From NCBI GenBank assembly GCA_945787265.1, contig CALZHS010000147.1:1-17138 (forward strand): 17,138 nt of DNA, read 5' to 3'. Position 1 is the stretch's first letter. The number at the start of each line of letters is the position of its first letter. Below the pieces are notes generated by a model, which saw only the letters and a program-made list of their open reading frames with translations, was not told the origin of the DNA and made no database searches. The position numbers and the translations under genes are program-made. Shown in pieces: positions 7,831 to 14,644 of this stretch. This DNA is from an uncultured Gammaproteobacteria bacterium (lineage in GTDB: Bacteria > Pseudomonadota > Gammaproteobacteria > GCA-001735895).

Positions 7831-9761
7831 ATGTTCGCTAAAATCCTGATCGCCAATCGCGGCGAAATCGCGGTACGCGTTGCCACAACGGCACGCAGGC
7901 TGGGCATTGCCAGTGTCGCGGTGTACTCGGAAGCCGACAGAAAAGCGCTGCACGTCGAAGCTTGCGACGAGGCTTATTGCATTGGCGCTGCTGCGGTCAG
8001 CGACAGTTATCTCAATGCCGCACGGATACTGCAGGTAGCGCGTCAATGTGGTGCCGAGGCAATTCATCCGGGTTACGGTTTCCTGTCGGAAAACGCAGCA
8101 TTTGCACGGGATTGCGAAACGGCCGGTATCGTGTTTATCGGACCCCCGGCGCGCGCGATCGACGCGATGGGGTCGAAAAGCAAGGCCAAGGCGTTGATGG
8201 AAGCTGCCGGCGTACCGCTGATCCCCGGCTACCATGGCGATGACCAGCAGGACAAGCTGCTCGCCGCCGAGTCAAGGGAATGCGCCTGGTCGAGAATCAG
8301 AAAAAATTTACCGAGGCCCTGGTCTCGGCACGGCGTGAAGCAAGCGCTGCTTTCGGTGATGACCGGGTTCTGATCGAGCGTTACCTCGCTAAGCCGCGCC
8401 ATGTCGAAATGCAGATTTTCGGCGACCGCCTTGGTAATTACGTGCACCTGTTCGAGCGCGATTGCTCGATCCAGCGTCGTCACCAGAAAGTCCTCGAAGA
8501 GGCGCCCGCACCGGGACTACCCGATAAGGTTCGCGTAGCGATGGGGAAGGCTGCGATCAATTGCGCCAGGGTCATTGACTACGTGGGTGCCGGGACGGTC
8601 GAGTTCCTGCTCGATCAGGATGGCAGTTTTTACTTCATGGAAATGAATACGCGACTGCAGGTTGAACACCCGGTCAGCGAAATGATTACCGCGCAGGACC
8701 TGGTCGAGTGGCAATTCAGGGTTGCCTGTGGAGAAGCCTTGCCGCTGCAGCAACGGCAGATCGTAAAACGGGGGCATGCCATTGAGGCACGAATCTACGC
8801 GGAGACTCCGCATAACGACTTCATGCCGTCGGCGGGACGGATAAAATACCTGCGCTTACCTGAAACTTCCAGCTCGGTGCGAGTCGATACCGGGGTCCGT
8901 TGTGGCGACCCGATCGGTATTAACTACGACCCGATGATCGCCAAGCTTATCGTGCATGCCGACAATCGAACCGCGGCGCTGGCAAAACTTAGGCTGGCAT
9001 TGCAGCAATACCAGATCCTGGGCCTGAGCACCAACCTTGGATTCCTGGTTCGCCTGTCAGCCAGCCCTGAACTAATTGCCGGCGACTTTGATACCGGGTT
9101 CATTGCGATGCATCGCGAGTACCTGCTGGCGAATGATATCGAGCAGATGAATCGAGCGCTGGTGCTTGCTGCGGCGGCGATGTTGCCCACACTCGATAAC
9201 CGGCTGTCATCCACGCATGGCGGCTCGGCCTGGGATGCACGCGATCATTGGCGTATGAACCTGAATAGTAGCCAGGTTATCGAACTTGAATGCGATGAAA
9301 CACTCTACCAGCTTGTGTTTAAGCGACAGTCGGAAGCGTGGAATGTTACCTGTGCAGAAGCCAGTTACCTGCTCAACGGTGAATGGATCGACCAGCACCA
9401 CCTGCGGATTGAACTAGAGGCCGAACGGGTCGAGCTACCGGTGCTACGGGAGGCGTCTTTGATTTCGATTTTCTACCGGGGGCAGGCCTATCGTTTCGGA
9501 TTACCGGCGGCGATTCATGACAGCGCAAGCGATACGCCCGACGCCGATCACCCTAGCGCGCCGATGTCGGGTGCCGTTGTTGCACTGCCGATTGCGGTTG
9601 GCGATACTGTCGAACCCGGCGATACCCTGGTCGTGGTTGAAGCCATGAAAATGGAACATGCGATTGTTGCGCAGATCAGCGCCAGGGTCAGCGAAATCCT
9701 GGTCACGGAGGGTGACCAGGTCGATGAAGGCGAAACCCTGGTTTTATTGGAGGTTGAATAG
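7831..9761 (+). pseudogene. liuD: 3-Methylcrotonyl-CoA carboxylase alpha (biotin) subunit, frameshifted by an internal deletion
   Basis: The subunit has biotin carboxylase, BT-type linker and biotinyl domains. The N-terminus (ATG 7831, MFAKILIANRGEIAVRV) is normal up to LLAAE at 8271. The family resumes at 8274 in another frame as KGMRLVENQKKF and runs to TAG 9759-9761. The linking segment that carries IGYPVLLKA and the Gly-rich ATP-binding loop GGGGKGM is lost except for its last KGM. About 18 codons are missing, a deletion near 52 nt. The second part is otherwise intact, including HLFERDCSIQRRHQK, EMNTRLQVEHPV, and the biotinylation motif EAMKMEH (Lys codon 9648-9650). As sequenced, no active carboxylase could be made. 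ORF callers will see 7831-8373 and 8280-9761. Confidence 0.88.
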
Positions 9762-9765
9762 TTCG

Positions 9766-10674
9766 ATGAGTTTTCCCGAGCACGTCAAGATAGTCGAGGT
9801 AGGTCCCCGTGACGGATTGCAGAACGAGTCTGTCACCGTGCCCGCTGAAATCAAGGTACAGCTGGTTGAAAAGCTCGCCGATGCCGGGCTGTCGGTGATT
9901 GAATCGGGCGCCTTCGTATCACCGAAATGGGTGCCGCAGATGGCGACCAGTGCCGAGGTTTTCAAACAGATCGATAAACGCGTCGGGGTCTCCTACCCGA
10001 TGCTGGTGCCCAACCTGAAGGGTCTCGAGCTTGCCCATGCGGCAGGCGTGAAGGAGATCGCGCTGTTCGCCGCGGCCACGGAAACTTTCTCGCAGAAAAA
10101 TACCAACTGCTCGATTGCGGAAAGTATCGATCGATTCAACGCGGTGATTGATCAGGCGCAGGCGCTCGAGATGAAGATTCGTGGCTATATTTCCTGCGTG
10201 CTGGGCTGTCCTTACGAGGGCGAGGTTTCGTCCGACACGGTTTTAATGCTGGCGCAGAAGCTGTTTGACAAGGGTTGCTACGAGGTTTCTCTGGGTGACA
10301 CCATCGGGGTGGGCACCGCTGGGCAGGCAAGCGACCTGGTCGAAAAGCTCGGCCGGCAGGTACCGGTGCAGAATCTGGCGGCGCATTTTCACGATACCTA
10401 CGGGCAGGCGCTGGCCAATATTCACGCGGTGATGCAGTGTGGAATTGCCGTGATCGACAGTTCGGTTGCGGGCCTGGGCGGTTGCCCATACGCGAAGGGT
10501 GCCACCGGTAACGTGGCTACCGAGGATGTTGTTTACATGCTGCACGGTATGGGTATCGAAACCGGAGTCGACATGGACAAGTTACTCGAAGCGGGGCGCT
10601 TTATCAGTGATTTTCTCGGGCGCGAACCCGTATCACGGGCAGCCACCGCGTTGTTGCGCAAGCGAGCGGGCTAG
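9766..10674 (+). CDS. liuE: Hydroxymethylglutaryl-CoA lyase
   Basis: This enzyme cleaves HMG-CoA to acetyl-CoA and acetoacetate, the last step of the liu pathway. The 302-residue protein begins with the family motif IVEVGPRDGLQNE. It contains AHFHDTYGQALANI, with metal-binding histidines, and GLGGCPYAKGATGNVATED, where C240 is the active-site cysteine. The length is normal and there is no break. I chose ATG 9766, four bases after the liuD stop; the open frame extends upstream to 9658 but overlaps the biotinyl domain of liuD. The intact state of this gene contrasts with liuB and liuD directly upstream. Confidence 0.95.
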   Translation: MSFPEHVKIVEVGPRDGLQNESVTVPAEIKVQLVEKLADAGLSVIESGAFVSPKWVPQMATSAEVFKQIDKRVGVSYPMLVPNLKGLELAHAAGVKEIALFAAATETFSQKNTNCSIAESIDRFNAVIDQAQALEMKIRGYISCVLGCPYEGEVSSDTVLMLAQKLFDKGCYEVSLGDTIGVGTAGQASDLVEKLGRQVPVQNLAAHFHDTYGQALANIHAVMQCGIAVIDSSVAGLGGCPYAKGATGNVATEDVVYMLHGMGIETGVDMDKLLEAGRFISDFLGREPVSRAATALLRKRAG

Positions 10675-10678
10675 AGCG

Positions 10679-11257
10679 ATGGGGTTACCTGAACCAGCAG
10701 AGCGAGAAAAGAAACACCACCGCAAGATCGATTGCGAGGGATATCTGCGCAGCGATGGCCTGTGGGATATTGATGTGCACATGGTCGATACGCGCAGCTA
10801 TGATTGTGCTTACGATGAATTTCACCGGGATGGCATGATCAAGGCTGGCGAACCGGTGCACGATATGTGGTTGCGCTTTACCATCGATCTCGATTTCTTG
10901 ATCCATGATGTGCAGGCGGCGTCGGATCAGACACCGTTCAGCATTTGTCCACGTGCCGCCGGGGTAATGCGGGATATCATCGGCTTGCGCATCGGTTACG
11001 GATGGATCAAGCAGGTACGTGAGCGCATCGGCACCGATAGGAGCTGTACCCACCTCATGGATCTGCTCGGGCAACTGGCTGCTACGGCTTACCAGACGCT
11101 GCATACCGCGATTGAAGAGCGTGAAGCCCAACAAATAGATCGCGAAAAACCGCCGATCCTGGATACCTGCCTGGCGCTCTCGAGTAGCGGCGACGTGGTC
11201 AAGAATCTGTGGCCAGAATTTTACACGCCGAAACCAGCCGGGGACTCAAAGACATGA
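10679..11257 (+). CDS. DUF2889 family protein of unknown function
   Basis: This 192-residue protein has the DUF2889 pattern: an early DGLWDIDVHMVDT segment, then AGEPVHDMWLRFTID, a central CP pair with GLRIGYGW, and CTHLMDLLGQLAATAYQTL. The conserved His, Cys and Asp residues suggest a ligand- or metal-binding fold, but no reaction is established for the family. The ATG at 10679 is four bases after the liuE stop, and the gene ends in a 4-base overlap (ATGA) with the next gene, so it is co-transcribed with the liu operon. DUF2889 genes are often seen near acyl-CoA metabolism genes (recollection, not checked). There is no signal peptide, so it is probably cytoplasmic. Confidence 0.85.
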   Translation: MGLPEPAEREKKHHRKIDCEGYLRSDGLWDIDVHMVDTRSYDCAYDEFHRDGMIKAGEPVHDMWLRFTIDLDFLIHDVQAASDQTPFSICPRAAGVMRDIIGLRIGYGWIKQVRERIGTDRSCTHLMDLLGQLAATAYQTLHTAIEEREAQQIDREKPPILDTCLALSSSGDVVKNLWPEFYTPKPAGDSKT

Positions 11258-11838
11258 CGGTTGCCCTTGCGTTTGACATCTACGGTACCCTGATCAACCC
11301 GCACGGCGTGGTGGATGAGCTTTCGAGGCATGTCGGGGAACGCGCGCAGGAATTTTCAAATGTCTGGCGCGACAAGCAGCTGGAATACACCTGGCGTCGC
11401 GCGCTGATGCAGCGTTACCAGAATTTTCCGGTCTGTACACGGCAGGCGTTGGACTATGCCGATACCTTGCTGCAGACCGGGCTTGGGGATACCGCAAAAG
11501 CATCACTGATGGAGGTTTACCGGGTACTGCCCGCTTACGGATTGCTCGAGCATGCCGGAATCGATCAGTATTTCGAGGGCGTGGTCAGCGTGGATGCGCT
11601 GCAAACCTTCAAACCCGATCCCGATGTTTATCATCATTTCATCGAAGTTGCGGATACGCAGGCGGAAAACTGCTGGTTGGTCTCAAGCAACGGCTTCGAC
11701 GTCATTGGCGCGGTGTCCGCCGGCATGAAAGCGGCCTGGTTGAAACGCTCGGAGAGCGTGGTTTTCGATCCCTGGGAATTTGAACCGACGCTCGTCGTGC
11801 GCAGCCTGGACGAACTCACGAAGAAAATTACTCCCTAA
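11254..11838 (+). CDS. HAD-superfamily type II 2-haloacid dehalogenase homologue lacking motif II
   Basis: The 194-residue product starts FDIYGTLINPHG, with nucleophile D8 of HAD motif I. Motif III Lys is in FKPDPDVYHHF, and motif IV is SSNGFDVIGAVSAG. The family is usually 220-230 residues. Here EVYRVLPAY (to 11538) jumps directly to GLLEHAGIDQYF, so the segment that normally carries motif II (an FSNG-like strand with the Ser that contacts the phosphoryl or ester intermediate) is absent. The estimated loss is about 28-29 codons, in frame. With motif II gone, activity is doubtful. The ATG overlaps the previous stop. No terminator is evident after it; a phaP promoter follows. Confidence 0.85.
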   Translation: MTVALAFDIYGTLINPHGVVDELSRHVGERAQEFSNVWRDKQLEYTWRRALMQRYQNFPVCTRQALDYADTLLQTGLGDTAKASLMEVYRVLPAYGLLEHAGIDQYFEGVVSVDALQTFKPDPDVYHHFIEVADTQAENCWLVSSNGFDVIGAVSAGMKAAWLKRSESVVFDPWEFEPTLVVRSLDELTKKITP

Positions 11839-11868
11839 AATTCAATAGTTTATATATAATTGGAATAA

Positions 11869-11889
11869 TTTTGTTGCGGCGCAACAAAA
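11869..11889. promoter_or_regulatory. PhaR-like operator 1 upstream of the phasin promoter
   Basis: This is a perfect inverted repeat with 10-bp arms, TTTTGTTGCG and its complement, around a single central G. Its core TTGTTGC/GCAACAA resembles known binding sites of PhaR, the repressor of phasin genes that senses PHB. It ends three bases before the -35 box at 11893. The repressor gene is not in this window. Confidence 0.7.
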
Positions 11890-11892
11890 TGC

Positions 11893-11921
11893 TTGACTTC
11901 TGTTTCACGAGCCCCTATATT
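11893..11921 (+). promoter_or_regulatory. Sigma-70 promoter of the phasin gene
   Basis: A -35 box TTGACT (11893-11898) and a -10 box TATATT (11916-11921) are separated by exactly 17 bp. Both boxes are close to consensus. Transcription should start near 11927, about 60 bases before the phaP ATG. PhaR-like palindromes lie on both sides of this promoter. Confidence 0.75.
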
Positions 11922-11929
11922 ACTTGTAT

Positions 11930-11944
11930 TGTTGCAGTGCAACA
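11930..11944. promoter_or_regulatory. PhaR-like operator 2 at the phasin transcription start
   Basis: This is a perfect inverted repeat with 7-bp arms: TGTTGCA-G-TGCAACA. It shares the GTTGC/GCAAC core with operator 1. The centres are 58 bp apart, and this site covers the expected early transcribed region. A repressor bound here would block polymerase; binding at both sites could loop the short promoter between them (inference). Confidence 0.7.
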
Positions 11945-11986
11945 TAGATTTTAAATCTAGTTTTTAACTTTACCGAGGAACTAAAC

Positions 11987-12373
11987 ATGTACGAAGATTT
12001 CATGAAAATGGCTCAAGACAGCCTCAAGCCGATGATGAAAATGGCTGAAAACAACACTGCGCTGATGGTCAAATTGATGCAGAGCCAGGCGGATACCGCG
12101 GCTGAAATGATGCAAAGCAATCTGGCACACCTGCAGGCGCTGGTCGAAACTAAGGATATGAACGCTGCGATCGAAATGCAGCAAAAGTATGTCGAAGCGC
12201 TGAACGAAAAGCTGATGACTGTAACCAAAGAAAATTCTGCCGTAATCGAAGCAGCGATCACCGAAGCGGGCAAGATTTTTGAAGGTTCTTTAGCCGAAGT
12301 GCAGGCCCAGGCCAAGAAAACCGCTCAAAACATCGAAAAGGAAATGACCAAGGCGCGTAAGAAAGCAGCCTGA
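11987..12373 (+). CDS. phaP: Phasin (PHB granule-associated protein)
   Basis: This small, almost fully helical protein of 128 residues is rich in Met, Ala, Glu, Gln and Lys and has no proline after residue 14. It starts MYEDFMKMAQDS and ends in the Lys/Ala-rich tail KARKKAA. That composition and the amphipathic heptad-like repeats are typical of phasins, which coat polyhydroxyalkanoate granules in the cytoplasm. A GAGGAA Shine-Dalgarno sequence lies nine bases before the ATG. The gene is monocistronic-looking, with its own promoter and PhaR-like operators upstream and a strong terminator at 12444. It neighbours phaA and phaB, which supports the call. No defect is seen. Confidence 0.9.
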   Translation: MYEDFMKMAQDSLKPMMKMAENNTALMVKLMQSQADTAAEMMQSNLAHLQALVETKDMNAAIEMQQKYVEALNEKLMTVTKENSAVIEAAITEAGKIFEGSLAEVQAQAKKTAQNIEKEMTKARKKAA

Positions 12374-12395
12374 TGCTGTTTACCCTGGACTCGCG

Positions 12396-12409
12396 TTGAC
12401 CCCGGTCAA
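12396..12409. promoter_or_regulatory. Palindrome TTGACC-CC-GGTCAA between phaP and phaA
   Basis: This is a perfect 6-bp inverted repeat with a 2-bp centre, 23 bases after the phasin stop. It could be an operator for phaAB or a weak 3' hairpin. I see no matching -10 at a normal distance from the TTGACC half and assign no regulator. Confidence 0.3.
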
Positions 12410-12443
12410 AGCGATTCCAAAAAAATTACTCCTCCAATGTTCA

Positions 12444-12477
12444 GGCCCGGCGTTATAATGACCCGGGCCTTTTTTTT
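12444..12477 (+). terminator. Rho-independent terminator after phaP
   Basis: A 7-bp GC-only stem, GGCCCGG/CCGGGCC (12444-12450 and 12463-12469), is followed by eight T residues. The 12-base loop contains a perfect TATAAT at 12454-12459. The T run ends one base before the AGGA Shine-Dalgarno of phaA, so the terminator separates the high phasin output from phaA. Confidence 0.85.
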
Positions 12478-12489
12478 AGGAAATTTAAA

Positions 12490-13668
12490 ATGACTAAAGT
12501 TGTAATTGTAGATGCCGTGCGGACTCCAATAGGTGCCTTTGGCGGCGCTCTGGCGTCGCTTCCGGCTAGCCAAATGGGGGCCCTGGTGATCAAGGCCCTG
12601 CTGGAGCGAAACCAACTCGCAGCCGAACAGGTTGACGAAGTTATCCTGGGGCAGGTACTGACTGCCGGTGTTGGGCAGAATCCGGCACGCCAGGCCTCGA
12701 TTGAGGCTGGTTTACCGCAGGAATGCCCAGCGATGACCATCAACAAGGTCTGCGGCAGCGGACTCAAGGCGGTGCACCTGGCGGCGCAGGCTATCAAGTG
12801 CGGGGATGCCGACGTAATTATCGCCGGCGGCCAGGAAAATATGAGCGCGTCACCACACGTGCTGCCGAAATCACGCGATGGTCAGCGCATGGGCGACTGG
12901 CAGCTGCGTGACACTATGATCGTCGATGGTCTGTGGGACGCCTTCAACGATTATCACATGGGCGTTACCGCAGAAAATATCGCGAAAAAGTACCAGTTCT
13001 CGCGCGACGACCAGGACGCCTTCGCGGCTGCTTCGCAGCAAAAAGCCGAGCAGGCGCAAAACGATGGTATCTTTGCCGAAGAGATTGTAGCGGTAGAGAT
13101 TCCTCAACGCCGTGGGGATCCGGTCGTGTTTGACCGGGACGAGTACCCCAAGGCCGGGACGACTGCGGAAGGACTGGCCAGGCTGCGCCCGGCATTTGAT
13201 CGCGAGGGCACGGTAACAGCCGGCAACGCATCCGGTATCAACGACGGCGCTGCCGCGCTGCTGGTGATGAGCGCCGACAAGGCGGCTGAACTGGGCCTTG
13301 AGCCATTGGCGACCGTTGCTTCCTATAGCAGCGCGGGTGTTGACCCTGCGATCATGGGAACCGGTCCGATACCGGCGACACAAAAGTGCCTCGAAAAGGC
13401 TGGCTGGTCGATTGGTGATCTGGATTTGATCGAATCAAACGAGGCCTTTGCGGCACAGTCCATGTCGGTAAATACAGACCTGGGCTGGGATACCGACAAG
13501 GTGAACATCAGTGGTGGCGCCATCGCGCTGGGTCACCCGATCGGTGCCTCTGGTGCCCGCGTCCTGGTAACGCTGTTACACGGTATGAAACGTACCGATG
13601 CGAAGCGTGGACTTGCGACGCTGTGTATCGGTGGAGGTCAGGGTGTAGCGCTTGCAGTAGAAAGATAA
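12490..13668 (+). CDS. phaA: Acetyl-CoA acetyltransferase (beta-ketothiolase) of PHB synthesis
   Basis: This enzyme condenses two acetyl-CoA to acetoacetyl-CoA, the first step of PHB synthesis. The 392-residue protein carries C88 in NKVCGSGLKAVHLAAQ, H349 in ALGHPIGASGAR and C379 in LCIGGGQG. The early segment IVDAVRTPIGAFGG is typical of biosynthetic thiolases. An AGGA Shine-Dalgarno eight bases before the ATG directly follows the T run of the phaP terminator. phaB follows after 37 bases, and the order phaA-phaB supports the assignment over a fatty-acid-degradation thiolase. It differs clearly from the thiolase at 3914, so the two are not a recent local copy. Confidence 0.92.
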   Translation: MTKVVIVDAVRTPIGAFGGALASLPASQMGALVIKALLERNQLAAEQVDEVILGQVLTAGVGQNPARQASIEAGLPQECPAMTINKVCGSGLKAVHLAAQAIKCGDADVIIAGGQENMSASPHVLPKSRDGQRMGDWQLRDTMIVDGLWDAFNDYHMGVTAENIAKKYQFSRDDQDAFAAASQQKAEQAQNDGIFAEEIVAVEIPQRRGDPVVFDRDEYPKAGTTAEGLARLRPAFDREGTVTAGNASGINDGAAALLVMSADKAAELGLEPLATVASYSSAGVDPAIMGTGPIPATQKCLEKAGWSIGDLDLIESNEAFAAQSMSVNTDLGWDTDKVNISGGAIALGHPIGASGARVLVTLLHGMKRTDAKRGLATLCIGGGQGVALAVER

Positions 13669-13705
13669 CTGTTAGATATCAAACAAAGCTAAAGGAGAAA
13701 CAATC

Positions 13706-14428
13706 ATGGGCCGAGTAGCTCTAGTAACAGGCGGCACCCGCGGGATCGGTGAAGCCATCAGCCTGGCATTGAAAGATGCCGGAAATACAGTCGTAGCGAC
13801 CTATGCCGGTAACGAAGAGGCCGCGAAAAAGTTTACCGATGACACTGGCATTCCGACCTATCGGTTCGATGTCGGAGATTACGATGCCTGCCAGTCAGCA
13901 GTAAAACAAATAGAAGCTGATTTAGGATCGGTTGAAATTTTGGTTAACAACGCCGGTATCACGCGTGACGGAACCATGCACAAGATGACCTTCGAGCAAT
14001 GGAACCAGGTGATCCAGACCAATCTGACGTCCTGTTTCAACATGTGTCACGCGGTACTCGACGGCATGCGCGAACGTGGTTTTGGCCGTATCGTCAATAT
14101 CGGTTCGATCAATGGTCAGGCTGGCCAGTATGGACAGGTCAACTATGCCGCGGCCAAGTCGGGAATCCATGGATTTACCAAGGCCCTGGCGCAGGAAGGA
14201 GCAGCGAAAGGTATTACCGTCAACGCCATCGCGCCCGGTTACATCGCCACCGAAATGGTGCGTGCGGTACCCGAAAACGTGCTCGAAAAGATCGTCCAGC
14301 GTATCCCGGTGGGTCGTCTGGGTGAAGCCAGCGAGATCGCTCGTGGCGTCGTTTTCCTGATTTCAGAAGATGCCGGCTTTATTACAGGCTCGACCCTGTC
14401 GATTAACGGTGGGCAACACATGTATTGA
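13706..14428 (+). CDS. phaB: Acetoacetyl-CoA reductase
   Basis: This short-chain dehydrogenase reduces acetoacetyl-CoA to (R)-3-hydroxybutyryl-CoA with NADPH. The 240-residue length fits the PhaB group. The cofactor motif TGGTRGIG spans residues 8-15, NNAG is present in LVNNAGITRDGTMHKM, and the catalytic triad is S134, Y147 and K151 (VNYAAAKSG). The IAPGYIATEMV segment and C-terminal INGGQHMY match PhaB proteins. A consensus AAGGAG lies eight bases before the ATG. It is co-transcribed with phaA and ends in a strong terminator at 14449. No PHB synthase gene (phaC) is present in the window. Confidence 0.94.
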   Translation: MGRVALVTGGTRGIGEAISLALKDAGNTVVATYAGNEEAAKKFTDDTGIPTYRFDVGDYDACQSAVKQIEADLGSVEILVNNAGITRDGTMHKMTFEQWNQVIQTNLTSCFNMCHAVLDGMRERGFGRIVNIGSINGQAGQYGQVNYAAAKSGIHGFTKALAQEGAAKGITVNAIAPGYIATEMVRAVPENVLEKIVQRIPVGRLGEASEIARGVVFLISEDAGFITGSTLSINGGQHMY

Positions 14429-14448
14429 AGCGACCATGGCTATTGGTC

Positions 14449-14482
14449 AAAGCCGGTGCTCGAACGAGTTCCGGCTTTTTTT
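14449..14482 (+). terminator. Rho-independent terminator after phaB
   Basis: Outer stem AAAGCCGG/CCGGCTTT (14449-14456 and 14471-14478), inner stem CTCG-AA-CGAG, and a run of seven or eight T residues. It ends the phaAB transcript 20 bases after the phaB stop. Confidence 0.88.
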
Positions 14483-14644
14483 ATGGGTGGAACAAAAGAT
14501 CTAAGAGACCAGAACCGGCGACGCATCATTACCTGTATGGGCCTCCCCAATCCAGTCCCGTCAATAATTTGAACACCGGCGAATAGTTTATTTTCCTGAT
14601 TGTCAGTATGATGGCTGCAAAACTCGCGTACTTGATTTTCGCCT
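14483..14644. other. Intergenic region before the FecR/SPOR gene
   Basis: This stretch of 162 bases between the phaB terminator and the next start is more AT-rich towards its right half. I looked for a promoter. TTGAAC at 14569 has no acceptable -10 at 16-18 bp, so none is called. There is no clear Shine-Dalgarno before ATG 14645 and no repeat or RNA gene that I can support. Confidence 0.4.

Noticed and set aside
7282..8235. 317-codon open frame on the minus strand across liuB/liuD
   Set aside because: It lies antisense to clearly recognised liuB and liuD sequence, has no family character and no ribosome site; it is a shadow of GC-rich codon use.
5104..9761. Programmed frameshifting to rescue the dehydrogenase and liuD
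   Set aside because: Frameshifting would not restore the missing 15-18 conserved residues, and no slippery heptamer is seen at the junctions.
14569..14597. TTGAAC as -35 of a promoter for the FecR/SPOR gene
   Set aside because: No acceptable -10 box lies 16-18 bp downstream.
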